Source: Corticium candelabrum
Lineage: Eukaryota > Porifera > Homoscleromorpha > Homosclerophorida > Plakinidae
Direction of reading: 5' to 3'
DNA: 64,000 bases
Assembly (NCBI RefSeq): GCF_963422355.1
Contig: NC_085085.1
Location: 14,698,817-14,762,816 of the forward strand
In this document: piece after piece, positions 25,553 to 37,634 of the stretch
How positions within the stretch are numbered: the first letter of the stretch is position 1
How the letters are laid out: each line of letters opens with the position of its first letter
Notes under the pieces: generated by a model
What the model was told of the DNA's origin: nothing
The model's database searches: none
Seen by the model: only the letters and a program-made list of their open reading frames with translations
Program-made: the position numbers and the translations under genes

Positions 25553-27415
25553 TAGAATGTACGCAGTTGGTCAAGAAAATATTTGCTTGGCAACTAAGAA
25601 AGTTCAATAACAGAATGCCATTGTAATTCAAACAGGTTCATACATTTTCTTTCTCACACACTTCCAGCAGTCTTGTCAGTATTTGACCATCAGACAGCCT
25701 TGAGTAGCGCAGCACAGCACATCGCGATTGAATAGCCTCTGTCAACACGCGAGAAATGACATCAACAGATGACTTAAAGTGAAAACAACCAAACCAATTA
25801 TCTTCTCTGACTGATTGCAAGCCAATGCAAATCGTGTTGACTTTGAGTATATTTCCATTGTGCGTCTAAGAGCTTGCTGGGCACCATCAGTCATGCTGAA
25901 CACAGTTTAACATACAAATTGCCTGTATCCCATGTAGACGTTTGAATAACCCTGTACCTATCGGCTTCATCGAGGATTATAATTTTATGCCTTCCTTTCG
26001 GTAATGTCACTTTCTTCTGAGCAAACATCTTTATCTTGTTCCTCACAACATCAATACCTCTACAAAGTATTACAATTAAAATTACTATCTCTATTACTTT
26101 AATATTAAATATTATACTAAATATAAAATATTAATATTAATATTAAATTACTAATATACTATCAAAGTATTAATGTATGAATAAATAGTTAGTTATCAGA
26201 AGCATTACGATAACCTGTCGTTGGATGCATTTAGCTCTAATACAGCATCTTTGAATGACTGTCCGAGCAGCGTGCGAGCAAGACATAATATGCTTGTGGT
26301 CTTTCCTGTTCCTGGTGGCCCCTAAAGGTTTAAATTGTTATGTAAGACTATGCAGGGCTGGTGAGATTGACAGACTGCAATAATGATATTTGGAACGTTT
26401 CCATCCTTGGCAAAGACCTGTAAGAGAGAAAACACATTGACAATGTGTTATTGCATACGTCATCGGAATACTCAATAGCATTGGTATACACACCAAAATC
26501 AGTTATACAGTAAAGCATAATTGTGATCGCTTATACTAGTTGATATTAAATCAAAATCAACAGTTTTCAATTCTAGAAATTACATACATCATGTAAATGT
26601 TACCTTCAGGTCTACCTAGTCGGACTACGAATCCAAAAAGTAACACTTCACATTCTACTATATGACTATGTTATCTCTTACTCGTCATGTATTGATTATT
26701 GTACAAGTTCGCAACCTAATGTCATTAATTAATTAATTAATTCAACACACTTTGATTAATTTTAGTCGTCCTGTCCACTGACTAGAACTATGCAAACTGC
26801 TGCTATCTAGAAACTTGTTATATCCTCTGTAGGTACTGTATGCAATTTTAATAGATTTAATGAATTATCCAGTGGTAGGTCAGTTTCGAGTCTGTCTGTA
26901 ACAACACCGACTTATTGCTGCAGAGTGTCTGAAATGAATGATGACGCTGATTTTGTTCTGTTTATGTCCAAAACCACAGGAGGGCTAGCTGATCTACCAT
27001 GCAAAACTCACTACTAACATTACACTCTATATGCAATCGTTTATATCAACGCGTTAAATTGACCGAAATTGTATGTACAGTAAATATCTAAAATTTGCAT
27101 CTGCAATCATTAGTTAGCGCGCATCATACCGCCAGTCTTCGTATTGTTTCTTCATTTCCAGTTACTTCTGACAAATGTGTAGGTCTATATTTTTCAACCC
27201 TTTTCGAAACGAGCGTTAGAATCATGTTTGTCAGCCTAGAACTGCAAGAAAGCTGCCTACCACGGCATATCGTGTCGTTTCTTGCCTAACTGCGGCCTCT
27301 TGTCACGTGGCTTGTCTAAATCCATCTCCGCACTATGTGAATCATCGCTTCTCTTTTCTCCTTCTGTGTTCGAAACACTCGCGCAGATCTCCATCTCCTC
27401 GGTTTCATCTGCCAT
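24809..27415 (-). CDS. RFC2: replication factor C subunit 2
   Basis: AAA+ subunit of the clamp loader that places PCNA on DNA. The start [10 protein letters not shown] at 27415 is followed by an exon reading [20 protein letters not shown] near 27213-27130. Later exons give NVPNIIIA, the Walker [21 protein letters not shown] (about 26320-26260), LELNASNDR, then [13 protein letters not shown] (Walker B with the D-E-A-D box, about 26010-25960). Next come [55 protein letters not shown] and [17 protein letters not shown]. The end is [15 protein letters not shown] with its stop at 24809-24811. Conserved along its length. One intron carries a CA microsatellite at 25490-25551. Divergent from the CENP-Q-like gene. 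Confidence 0.96.
25490..25551. repeat. (CA)n microsatellite in RFC2 intron
   Basis: About 60 bp CA run with one CTG interruption at the left edge. Confidence 0.95.
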
Positions 27416-27636
27416 TTTGGCGCCAATCTCGGTTGTCCCGTATAAATGTTAATTAAATTCATTCATTTATTTAATATGGATTACAGCATGACATGAAGCG
27501 ACTTTGAACCGTTTAGAAACGTACTTTAACAGGGTAAACGTTAAAGTTTAGATATCCAATCATTTTGTGTAGCTAAAAAATCAAACTCTTATCCGGGGTT
27601 TCGCAGGGACTTTCGCCGTTGTTGCAACTCGAACTG

Positions 27637-29839
27637 ATGCCGCGAAAGTCGAAGGAGATTCTCTCCAGTAAGCGGACGAAGACTGATAGGTTAGGTGGCA
27701 AAAGAAAACAAACAAACAAGTCGCCTGCAGTTGCTTCAACAAAATCTCAGCAGAAGACAAGCAGAAACGTGCGTCCTAGCTATAAAGTTGTGTAGCAATT
27801 GCATGCGTTTAGATTTTTCTGTTTTATTCAACGTCAGAGTGTGGGTCAAAAAAGTAAAACTAAGACCGGGAGGGACAAGAATATCGTTGTGAGTGGGAAG
27901 ACCGCCAAGAAATGGAATGGTCTTTCTCGACAGACGCAGGAATTTGTTTGCTCTGCGTTGGATGAAGCAGCAATGTAGGTTTGTGTGTTCGTTCGTTTGT
28001 TTGTTTGTGGTCAGAAGTTGAGATCTAAAGACACAATTTACGGAATGTCGGTATTATCATAAAAATTGGGAAATGATAGCATGTGACCGTTCAAGGTGGA
28101 AGAAGATATGAGATTGGGTTTAGAACGTTAGAAGAAGAAGCTAAAGTTGACAATTAAGATTGTAGAATAGAGATCAAAGCGGCACATATAGAGACAATTT
28201 GGGGCATACGTCGAGGTATCCTGTTGGAAATCTGTTTGCTAGCGAATTGAAGTTTCTGTGTTGACTTTGTTTCATTTGTGTTCTGTTCTTGTCTTGTGTG
28301 TATAGAGTCTTTGTTTGTATGCTGGAACTGCAACTGTAATTGTTGTGATAAGAAATATATTATTATGTCGTGCTCAACCAGATCAGTCTGGTTTGTAAAG
28401 TCTATTACAAGTACCAGAAGCAAACCCTACTTCAGAAGTACTTAGATCATTACGGCTGTCTAGAAAGAAGACATGACTTTACAAAGGATCCGAGTAGATC
28501 CCAGAAGCACTGTTTTCTGTAAGTGCTGCAGGTTGTGATGACCTGGAATAATGTCCAGCCACCGTGCAATATCTGTGTGCACTGTGCCCAAAGCTCCCAA
28601 GACCACCGGAACCACCAGTGTTTGACAATGCCACATGCGGCTTATCTCCACTCGTAAGTTGCTGTACTTTGCCAACTTCTTAGCATGTTTCCTGCCAATG
28701 TTGCCATCAGCAGGACAGCTGATATCAATAAGAAGACAAGTGTTTGTCTTCCTATTTCTGAGACAGATGTCTGGACGATTGGCTTTGATCTTCCCGGCAG
28801 TGGGGATGGTGGTATCCCACATCATAGTAATGTCATTCGTCTCCACAAGCCTATCAGGATGATGCCGGTACCATCTGCTGTCCACTGGAACCCCAAAATG
28901 GCGACAAACATCCCAGTGAATAATGGAGGCCACCCGATTGTGTCGATCAGTGTAGTCCATTGGTGCCAAAGCACTACAGCCTGCCACAATCTTATTATTA
29001 TTATGTCGCAATGCCCCTCCATAATGGGCAAGTGGGGTCTTTACCCCCATCTGGGCGCCCACCAACCCGGTAGATGAGCCTAGCAGGGTACATGGTTCTG
29101 TGTAGTCCACACGGCGATCAATGACTAATGACTAGATTGCAGGCATTACGGTGACCGCGAACATCAGTACAGCATGCCCAGTGGATATTAATGACCACCA
29201 GGAAAGCACTGAACGTCATTGTCAACGGACCGTTTGCCAGACCACAGAAACTCCCCAACGACTGAAACGAGTCATAGTCTCATGGATAAAGCTAGAGAAA
29301 CATGAGAAAGAAAGACAGACAAGTTTCATAATTTACTGTCGTCACGGATTTGAACCCCCAAACCATGGAGTGGTAGCCATTGTCATTGTGTGTCGTTATG
29401 CCCCTCCATAATGGGCAAGTGGGGTCTTTACCCCCATCTGGGCGCCCACCAACCCGGTGAGCCCAGTGGGGTACATGTTTCCGTGTAGTCCATACGGCGA
29501 TCAATGACTAGCCAATTCGATATAGATTGCAGGCATTACGGTGACCGCGTACTCGATACAGCACGCCTAGTGGATATCAACGACCACCAGGAAAGCACTG
29601 GACGTCATCGTCAACGGACCGTTCGCCAGACCACAGAAACTCCCCAACGACTGAAACAAGTCATAGTCTCGTGGATAAAGCTAGAGAAACATGAGAAAGA
29701 AAGACAGACAAGTTTCACAATTTACTGTCGTCACTGGGCTTTGAACCCCCAAACCATGGAGTGGTAGCCATTGTCGCTAACCACTAAGCCACGGCGGTGA
29801 CTTTATTATTATGTGTCGTGCTCAACCAGATCAGTCTGG

Positions 29840-29892
<53 letters not shown>

Positions 29893-31335
29893 ATCTGTGC
29901 ATCATAAAACTTGACTATGAAGAATGTTTGCCATATCTGTAATTGAGTATGTCGTTGTCAAATTGGACTCTGCACATAAACGTGCTCACCAAGGCAAAAT
30001 CAAACAACTGCTGAACGGAAGTCATGAACTCATCTGTTGAGTAGTGAAAAAGAAGAAAAGTTTATTTGTTGTGTGATGGTATGTTTTTGTTGTTGTTGTT
30101 GTTTGCTTTTTTGTTTGTTTGGGAGTGTGAACCAGAGCCTGTACTAACTATGATTAGATAGTATAATCACAATCTTCTCAGCTTATTGTTAGCAATGGTT
30201 CTGTTTACATTGGAGTTTAGCAAGACTTGGATAATTTAGTCTGCAATGTTGGTTTAAGCCACATGTACAACATTACGACACAATGGCTTCTGTTTTGATG
30301 GTTTTCTTTATGCAATTAATCAGTCACATGCCAGTTTTAAAGTATCTATTTCAATTCAAACTCTAGGACAGTGTGGTGTGTCTTACAGTAATCATGGTTG
30401 AATAGTGAACAAGCAGTGTTAATTAACGTGCTAATGGAAAACAGCATAACTAACCATAGTTGTTGGTGCAACAGGCTTTTGTTTGCAAACAATATGTAAT
30501 CGTTATTGAAACAATGACCATAAACCTTGCTTTAACGTGTATGTTTTGTCATTATTGCAGATTCGTTGAATCTGCGTACACACGATCTAAACACCGCAAC
30601 ATTTCTAAACTCTTTGCTTCTATTAAACAACGGTGTGTCGTGTCTAAAGTATGTGTGATAGGTGCAGTGTATACACGATGTTGCTTTTCTAGTGTCGGCG
30701 ATGAATTAAAGACAGTAAAATCAGCAACATCCCTTCCAAGAGGCATCCAGAACTACTATCAAGTTTCAGACTTGAATGTAAGTAACAAGTCTTTCGTATT
30801 GAGTTGCAATGAATGTACACATTACTCTGTTGGTTGTACTTCATGTTGCTATAATAGGATTTGAAGTTTGTAGCTGAGTGGAGGGGAGGGAGTTGACTAC
30901 TGGTGAACTGGGACGACGGCGAGTGTAAATGACAACTCGTTGTATTGAACGACAGTATAGCTTATTTGTAGAATAATTTTTTATTGCAGTCAAGGATATT
31001 GTTTTATTACTTCTTAGAACAGTCTGGTGTCAGTAGTTGTTATTGTTTAGTACCGCCTCTCATTAGACTCACTATATTCTACGTCATGTTTTGTTATTTG
31101 CAATATTGACAACAGGGATCGAGCACATAATTGGTTACAGACTGAAACCTAAGAGCATGTATCTTGACACGACTAAAAGATAAGAAAGTAAAAGCTTATC
31201 TTGCTGGGGGAATTATAACATTGTTATAGGTGACAGACATTTGATCTGATGGCAATGCTAGTGACTCAGTGACCACTAACAATTTCAGTATCAATTGACT
31301 GGCAGGACACCTACATACCTGACTGTGTTAGATAC

Positions 31336-31408
<73 letters not shown>

Positions 31409-31896
31409 TGTATGAATCAAAATATATTATTATTAATTTATTATTAATTTAATTAATTAATTAAACTGGATTTAAAAAGTTAGGTGTGTTTTTTAGATAC
31501 AATTAGATAAGCTCTTGAAAGGAGAGCAACAGAAGATGAAGGAACTAGATGATAGCACCGAGAAACTAGAAGAGTAATTCTCCACTCGCTGGTTTCTGCA
31601 CTCTGGCATTCTCATGTGACTTTGTGTACCAATAGATTCATTGAACAGAAGCAAGACCAGTTGCGTGAACTCACTACGTCTGGCTCGGGCATACAGAATG
31701 CGCATACAACGTCATCAGAGGTAAATCCCGTTACGTCAACTAACCGTGCAATGTACACAATGCCACGAACGTTTTTTCCTGCCAGGCCAAACAAACTCTA
31801 CAGGGTGAAATTGAAGCTCATTGTGGCAGTGATGACATCGACGCTCGAACATTGTCTAGCGTAGAGGACAGACTGGTCACGTGTCTGACACTGTAG
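27637..31896 (+). CDS. small coiled-coil protein, possibly CENP-Q-like
   Basis: Exons at 27637-27689, an 18 nt exon near 27759, one near 27851-27973, then 30561-30631, near 30697-30779, 31497-31582, 31636-31719 and 31787-31896 join in one frame. The N-terminus is basic (MPRKSKEILSSKRTKT) and continues GKTAKKWNGLSRQTQEFV, resembling the CENP-Q pattern in which a basic tail precedes K-x-W-x-x-L-S and a helical, coiled-coil body. Later text includes KHRNISKLFASIKQR and KLLKGEQQKMKELDDSTEKL. CENP-Q is a kinetochore (CCAN) subunit. The assignment is by shape and a few residues only; an unrelated coiled-coil protein is possible. Intron 3 carries the LINE/SINE composite. Confidence 0.42.
28365..29110 (-). 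mobile_element. non-LTR retrotransposon 3' fragment
   Basis: A 216-residue open frame on the minus strand has RPDICLRNRKTNTCLLIDIS, KKLAKYSNLRVEISRMW, VVPVVLGALGTVHTDIARWL and LLGSTRILCKVM. This is the C-terminal tail typical of reverse-transcriptase elements, where a D-x-x-x-P block is followed by V-V-P-V-V-x-G-A-L-G and L-Q-K-x-x-L-L-G-x-x-R-I-L. The reverse transcriptase itself is absent, so it is 5'-truncated. It lies in an intron of the CENP-Q-like gene, antisense to it. Confidence 0.75.
28990..29808 (-). mobile_element. tandem tRNA-derived SINE-like units
   Basis: Two direct copies of a roughly 400 bp unit (about 28995-29390 and 29400-29805). On the minus strand the outer copy begins with a Pol III A-box-like tggcttagtgg and a B-box-like ggttcaaagcc about 35 nt later; the inner copy keeps ggttcaaatcc but has lost most of the A box. 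The bodies are nearly identical. The far end of each unit matches sequence that also lies next to the truncated LINE, suggesting a SINE/LINE partnership. Confidence 0.62.
29841..29891. repeat. (TTA)n microsatellite
   Basis: About 50 bp TTA run directly after gtcgtgctcaaccagatcagtctggt, a sequence that also occurs at 28365 at the other edge of the composite insertion. Probably the simple-repeat end of a retroelement. Confidence 0.85.
31338..31403. repeat. (TG)n microsatellite
   Basis: TG run in an intron of the CENP-Q-like gene. Confidence 0.96.
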
Positions 31897-32019
31897 ATAG
31901 CTTCCTAGATACATACACAACAGGATTTTGTCTGATTGGTGCGTAAGATCACGTGATGAGGTTTGCATTGCACTCATAACTCGGGCGTACAGTACAGGGT
32001 GTGGCCCTTTTCAGCGGCG

Positions 32020-35000
32020 ATGCCGGCTGAACTGAGCGTCGCTGCTCTGCTATTTGGGCTTTTACATGTTTTATTGGCTGCCCCCGACTGTCTACAACTG
32101 AGAAAGAGAGGAGAACTTGGTCTGTTACAGTACGAATGCTTGACTCGGTTAGGAGCCTTGTTGACGCAGTCTTCTGGAGCTGCTGAACTTTGTGCGTTGT
32201 TGGAGGATGGCAAATTATGCTCACAGTTGAGCAGATTGGATATTTGCAGAGAAGTCGCCGGTAGGAAGGAATGTTTCATTGTATGTGGCTTACCTCTAGG
32301 TTGCTAATTGATTTTAATTGTGCCATTGGTAAGGAATGTTGATAAGTGTTGCGTTGTGACGTCATTGATGGAGTGCAGTGTTTGTTAATTGAATTAAAAC
32401 CGCTTTGTTTCATGACTACATAGCTCAGTATTTGGAACGTTGGAATGTTTGTATGGCAACAGAAGTATGCTTTGTGTAAACACTTGACCAGGAGTGTAGG
32501 GAGGCTACAACTGTAGCATTATGGTAATGTTTTTGTCCAATCTATTATATGTCCATCTGCAGGCAGTCTAGATGGCTGTAACTGCTGGAGCAGAGTATGC
32601 ATACCATTGTTGTGTAATGCATCTAGAGGCTATGTGACAAGTGGGGTTCTGTTGCTAGCAACTTATTGTGGTTTTAAATCAACTACTAACTTGTCTTTAA
32701 CAATTCCTATTAATTTCTATTTAGAGCCTATGACTTGTTGATCATGCAGTCACATGATGATAGTAGGATACTAACCTACTGTAGGAGTAAGGGCTAGTTT
32801 ACAGTAACCTACACAAGCCGAGCACCATCCCAGCATATAACGTAAGCGTCAGACGCTCAAACTATTGATTTACAGTAACATGTCTGAGCGCAACCCAGCA
32901 ACGTCTTCTCGGCTGTGAAAAGGGTCTGGCGTCGAAGGCCGTTCTTAGCGCACTGCTTTTGCTGTATGCCTTCTTACCAAGATTTCCTGCTTCTAGTTGT
33001 TGAGATCTTTGTCGTCCATGTTAGACAACTGGACCACGTGAGTGCAAGCGTGACAGCTGATTGGTAGTTACAACCACGTTATTTCCGGTTTACGTTACGT
33101 TGATACTCGAATAGAACTCAGGTCTAATCCAATGTCTTGACACTGGTCAGAATGTAGCGTCTCAGCGATTGGTGGTAACATGTTTACAGTAGCATGCTGA
33201 CGTTACATTGGTGATATGCTGGGCTGACACTCAGCCTGTGTAAGTTACTGTATACCAGCCTTAATGTAAACCTCATGTGTCAGTTTGCTTCTAGAGAGGT
33301 CACTTTGTCTATTTCCACATATTAGGGCATGCTGATAATGAAGCATTGGTTATGGTAGAAATTTTTAAGAATTGGTGTTTGGGTGTAGCTTTGTATTTAA
33401 AATTCTATATACATTACAATAAGGAAACACATTATTTACAATTTGTAATAGACTCTGTGGTTATACAGAGATTACAGAGTTGGCACAGTGTAGTAACCAT
33501 TGTTTTATAGTTTAATTAAATATTGTAGTTTAGTTCACTGTTTGCTGTGGTATTAGTGACTCAAGCGATGACACAGAACTTGAATTATGATAAGAGAATT
33601 CGCTGAATACCATGCATGACAAAGTTGGATGCATACAGTTACTGAGTAAATAGCCATACGGTGTATTGGAGTACACTTTTGCAAGTCATATGACTTCTAT
33701 GAAGTCTTTTAATTAACTATGGCTCATATCTATCAACTAAGTAAACTTAGCTTTACGAAGCTTTGTATTTTATAGAGAACATAGTTGGGTACGATAGCAG
33801 GATGCTGTCTGCTGCTGTTGACCTTGCAGTTGAATGTCCTTCCAGTTGCCTTCCAAATGTTGTGTCAAAGGCTAGAGGCTTGAGACTGTGTAATCCCATG
33901 GAAGGTAATCATACTCTATCTTTGTAATAATTTTTGTTTTGTTTTGTGCGTTTGTGCTGATTTTCACATTACAGTACTGTGATTAATGTATTTAGTGTGT
34001 GGTGCTTTTACGCCATGACTTACTGGTTTGGCGATCAGCGACAGTATTGCCAAACCAGTAAGCCTGACTGTCTGCACACAATAGGAGAATACGTTATAGT
34101 ATTATGTTGTGAATGTGAACGGCAGGGTTTAGATGTTGCAGTCATGTTATGTGTGACGATGTCATTTACATGGCAGCTAATGTACATTGTATGTGTTGTA
34201 CAGTTGAAATGTTACCTACTGACGACGGAGTCGAGTTCGTTCATCTGAAATCACCTCCAGCGATGGTCAATTTTTTTATTGAGGAGACTGATCCACCGCC
34301 ACGTATTATCACTACTAGAGCAACATCTTCAGCTCCTATGACAACAGCAACTACTGTTGTTACTATGACTTCTAGTGCACCAATCAAAACTGCATCAAAA
34401 TCCCCACACACCAGTAGCAAAAGCGGTGGTGTGTCCATGATCGGCGTTGCAGTAGGAGTTTGTGGCTTTCTCTTCATCCTTGGGACGGCGATGGTAGTTG
34501 TCGGAAGAGCAATAAGACAGAGGAGAATCAGACAGATGCAGAAGAAGAGAGCCAAAGAACAAGATGTCGAAGCTGACATGGACATGTCGGTCATTCCAGA
34601 AGCAATTCGACAGAGTAGGCTTGTTTACAGTGATTTTACTTAGTTCTACGTCGACAAGATTTTTATATAGATGCAGATTTGGTCTCTGGCGGAGTAACCG
34701 GTCCAGTACAGGTTGTCGCTTATGGTTTGTTCTCTTGAATTTGTTGCAAAATGGGCTTTGTTCTGTAAGCTTTTGTTTTGATCATTTGTAGTTACTGTGT
34801 CAGAGAAGTCGGATCATGCAATTCCAACGGAAGATGTTGACCGGCTTGATCATCTGGAGTTTGTACCTCCTCCTGCATCGTTTGACGAACTACAAGAAGA
34901 GCTGCTAAGCGGGCAATTTAGAACAACAGAATTGCTTAGGGAGTCAATCTACCTTGGAGATCAAAAGCTTAAAGCATACACGTAAGTATTTGTATTGTTC

Positions 35001-37404
35001 AATAGTTTGGATATGAGATGTAGATGTTATGTTATGTTATGATAATATGGTTGACAATTGCTATACTGTCATGTTTTCATTTTGTATGTAAGGATACTTG
35101 GGTAGTCTCTCTGATCAGAAAGATTTGTAACTGTAAGTCAAATCTTTGAAGGTCGCATTACTGAGTTTGCACACTCAACGTTATACAATCAATATATTAT
35201 GGTTATAGCCATAAACCATGCATGTCACATGATGTGGATTCAATCTGTCGTAGTCTAGCTGGCAATCCCCTCCCACCCAGAGTCGTGTAAGTTTGACTTA
35301 AATCCGTGATGGTTAGGGACCGTCTCAAAAGTTTGTTTGTACTCTTTTCAAACTTATGTACAACTGGAAACATATCCTTTGTTCTATTACAAAGAGATCG
35401 ATGCTGTGCATACAGTTTGCGTTATCACCAACTGTGTGGCTGGTAGATTAGAGTGGCTGTTTAAACCTATTTCCTCTGGCTACGTACATTATTCACATGC
35501 TTGAAAGCTTACTGCAATATCATATGCATTTGGTAATTAATTAATTTAGTTAAATAGAATACACATTAGTGTGTGGCAGCATATCCTAGACACTTACAAA
35601 GAGCAAACAGACTTTCGAATATACAAGGGAGTGAGTGAGTTTCACTGTATGAAAGGATTTCTGTTTGGAAAGTGTGACCTTTGAGGTTGTCGTTTAAAAT
35701 TGGATGATAAATGTGATCAACTATTTCCTCACATGAAAATTCTGTATTGAATTTATTATCGTTTTAGTGGTTCGATGCTTCATTTGGCGGGGATTCCTCT
35801 CAATAGCCATCTGTGCAGAGCGTCATACGAAGGATCGGATTTTGACGTGAAGGCACTGACTGCGGATGCAACAGAGGACGAGAAGTATGGCGTTTGACTG
35901 TTATTATTATTTGTATTGCCATGCGATGATGTACGTCCATTATGGTTAGATTCGCATTTCTACAAGAAGCGTGGATATACACTCGATTGTCGCACCCGAA
36001 TGTGGTTGGTTTGATGCTGCCATGCAGGTCTTATGTTAAATGTTTAGTGTGTTTTATATATCTAGGTACAGCTGGTTGGCATAGTCACTGTCGACGATCC
36101 GTTTCTAATGCTATTGGAACCGATGGCCAATAACACTCTAAGCCTGTATCTACAAGAACAGTGAGTCATTTATCCTTTATAAGTTTCATACATTCTACTG
36201 TAATGCTATGGCTGTTGCGACTGTTTGATCTTGAGGTTCTCTTAGAATTCGTGGTGTGACCAACTTACCTGCTTGTGCTTTGAAAGCTCACTCATTTTGT
36301 GTTTGTCTTGTCTACACGTAGCAACATTTCTTCTTGTTGTCTGTTGGTGTGAATTAATGGTTTGTGTTCAGAGTTCTAGTTTCTTTAAAAGACCATCCAG
36401 TACACTGTATTGGCAAATTTTGATTGGAACACCCAATTGCTTGCCGAGAGTCGATAGTTATACAATATACGTCTCATCGTTTAATTAAGTGATTGTGTTG
36501 GCTTGCTCTAAAATACCTGCATTGTGATCGATAGTCACACTTACAGTTGAATGGCCGAGAAGGAATAGTGAACTTAGTTCATGTACACTACATATCTGTG
36601 ACTGTCAATGATCACATAAGATACTTTGACTGCATGCACCCATGCATAAATGTTGTAGATAATGAGATTCTATGTACTGTAGTTGTAGCCACTTTTGTAG
36701 TACGTACTGATGTTTTGCAGTGGGACGCGGTTACCATCACGTCTTCATCCGGCTTTTCCGCCGGGCACAAGTTCTCTCTTCGCCATAGCCCATGACATTG
36801 CGTCAGCCATGGCATACTTGGAGTCTAAGAGTTTTATACACGGGGTAACCATATACCTAAACCGTTGTCAGTCTGTGTTTGCTTTATTGATGCCTGAACG
36901 TTCTAGGCATTAACAAGCAGCAGCACATTTGTTATGTATAATGGTGTATGTAAAGTTAGTAATTTCGGAGCAAGTTTAAAGCATTACAATCGAAAGGAAT
37001 ACGATCCTCCTTTCAAGCTAGTTGACTTAGCGGTTCGGTGGTCAGCACCAGAGGTCTTGGAGCACAGCGAGTTCTCATCAGCTAGTGATGTGTGGAGTTA
37101 CGGCATTATTTTGTATGAGCTGTGGACGTCAGGTGCTAAGCCTTACGAATATTGGTCAAATATTAAGGTACGGCAAAGCTTCACAGTTATTTGAGTAATC
37201 AAGTAAGGAAAAGATTGTTAGGTATCAGAACAAGTGAAAAATGGTCATCGTTTGTCGGCTCCGAATGGCTGTCCAACGTCTGTACATCATGTTATGCTCA
37301 AATGTTGGCACATGGATCCGACTACTCGCCCATCCTTCCACCAGTTGCTGTCTGTATTACCGTGCATAGCTACAGACGCTGCAGAGGCAATATCTCATCG
37401 GTGA
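32020..37404 (+). CDS. receptor-like tyrosine pseudokinase
   Basis: Single-pass membrane protein with a tyrosine-kinase-like cytoplasmic domain. The first exon encodes a signal peptide ([20 protein letters not shown]) and a Cys-containing ectodomain, continued near 33779-33904. An exon at about 34150-34615 has a Thr/Ser-rich stalk, a membrane helix ([20 protein letters not shown]) and a basic stop-transfer. Kinase-like exons follow to 37404: FDVKALT (beta-3 Lys kept), [19 protein letters not shown] (alpha-C Glu kept), [15 protein letters not shown], then [36 protein letters not shown] and [20 protein letters not shown]. The HRD motif is HGA, the catalytic-loop Asn is missing and DFG is NFG; no glycine loop is visible. 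It should be catalytically dead. Splice joins between 33.9 and 34.2 kb are unresolved, so the signal-peptide exons might belong to a separate gene. Confidence 0.78.
32788..33264. mobile_element. inverted-repeat (MITE-like) element
   Basis: About 480 bp. Left end taagggctagtttacagtaa and the reverse complement of the right end ttaaggctggtatacagtaa match, and similarity continues through cctacacaagccgagc/cttacacaggctgagt and cccagcatat. Internal inverted motifs (cagtaacatg, cgtcag) recur. No coding capacity. It sits in an intron of the pseudokinase gene. Confidence 0.7.
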
Positions 37405-37634
37405 TGAGTGCACTGCTGTTTGTATTTAGGCGTGGACAGTAAACTAACAAATGTGGATATAGATTTATATAAAGTGTGGATAGATGATATATTGCTCGTG
37501 GTAAACCCTGGTGGTTTTGGTTATCCATTGCTTTCTGTACATTACCATTGGCATCTCTTGTACAGATTGTTCACAATATAAAAAAGAAATCTGTTTATTG
37601 AAATAAGATGAAGACTATGTTATCTAAGTGTCTA

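Noticed and set aside
29760-29805. tRNA-like A and B boxes as a genuine tRNA gene
   Set aside because: The sequence does not fold into a convincing cloverleaf and lies in a repeated unit; better explained as a SINE head.
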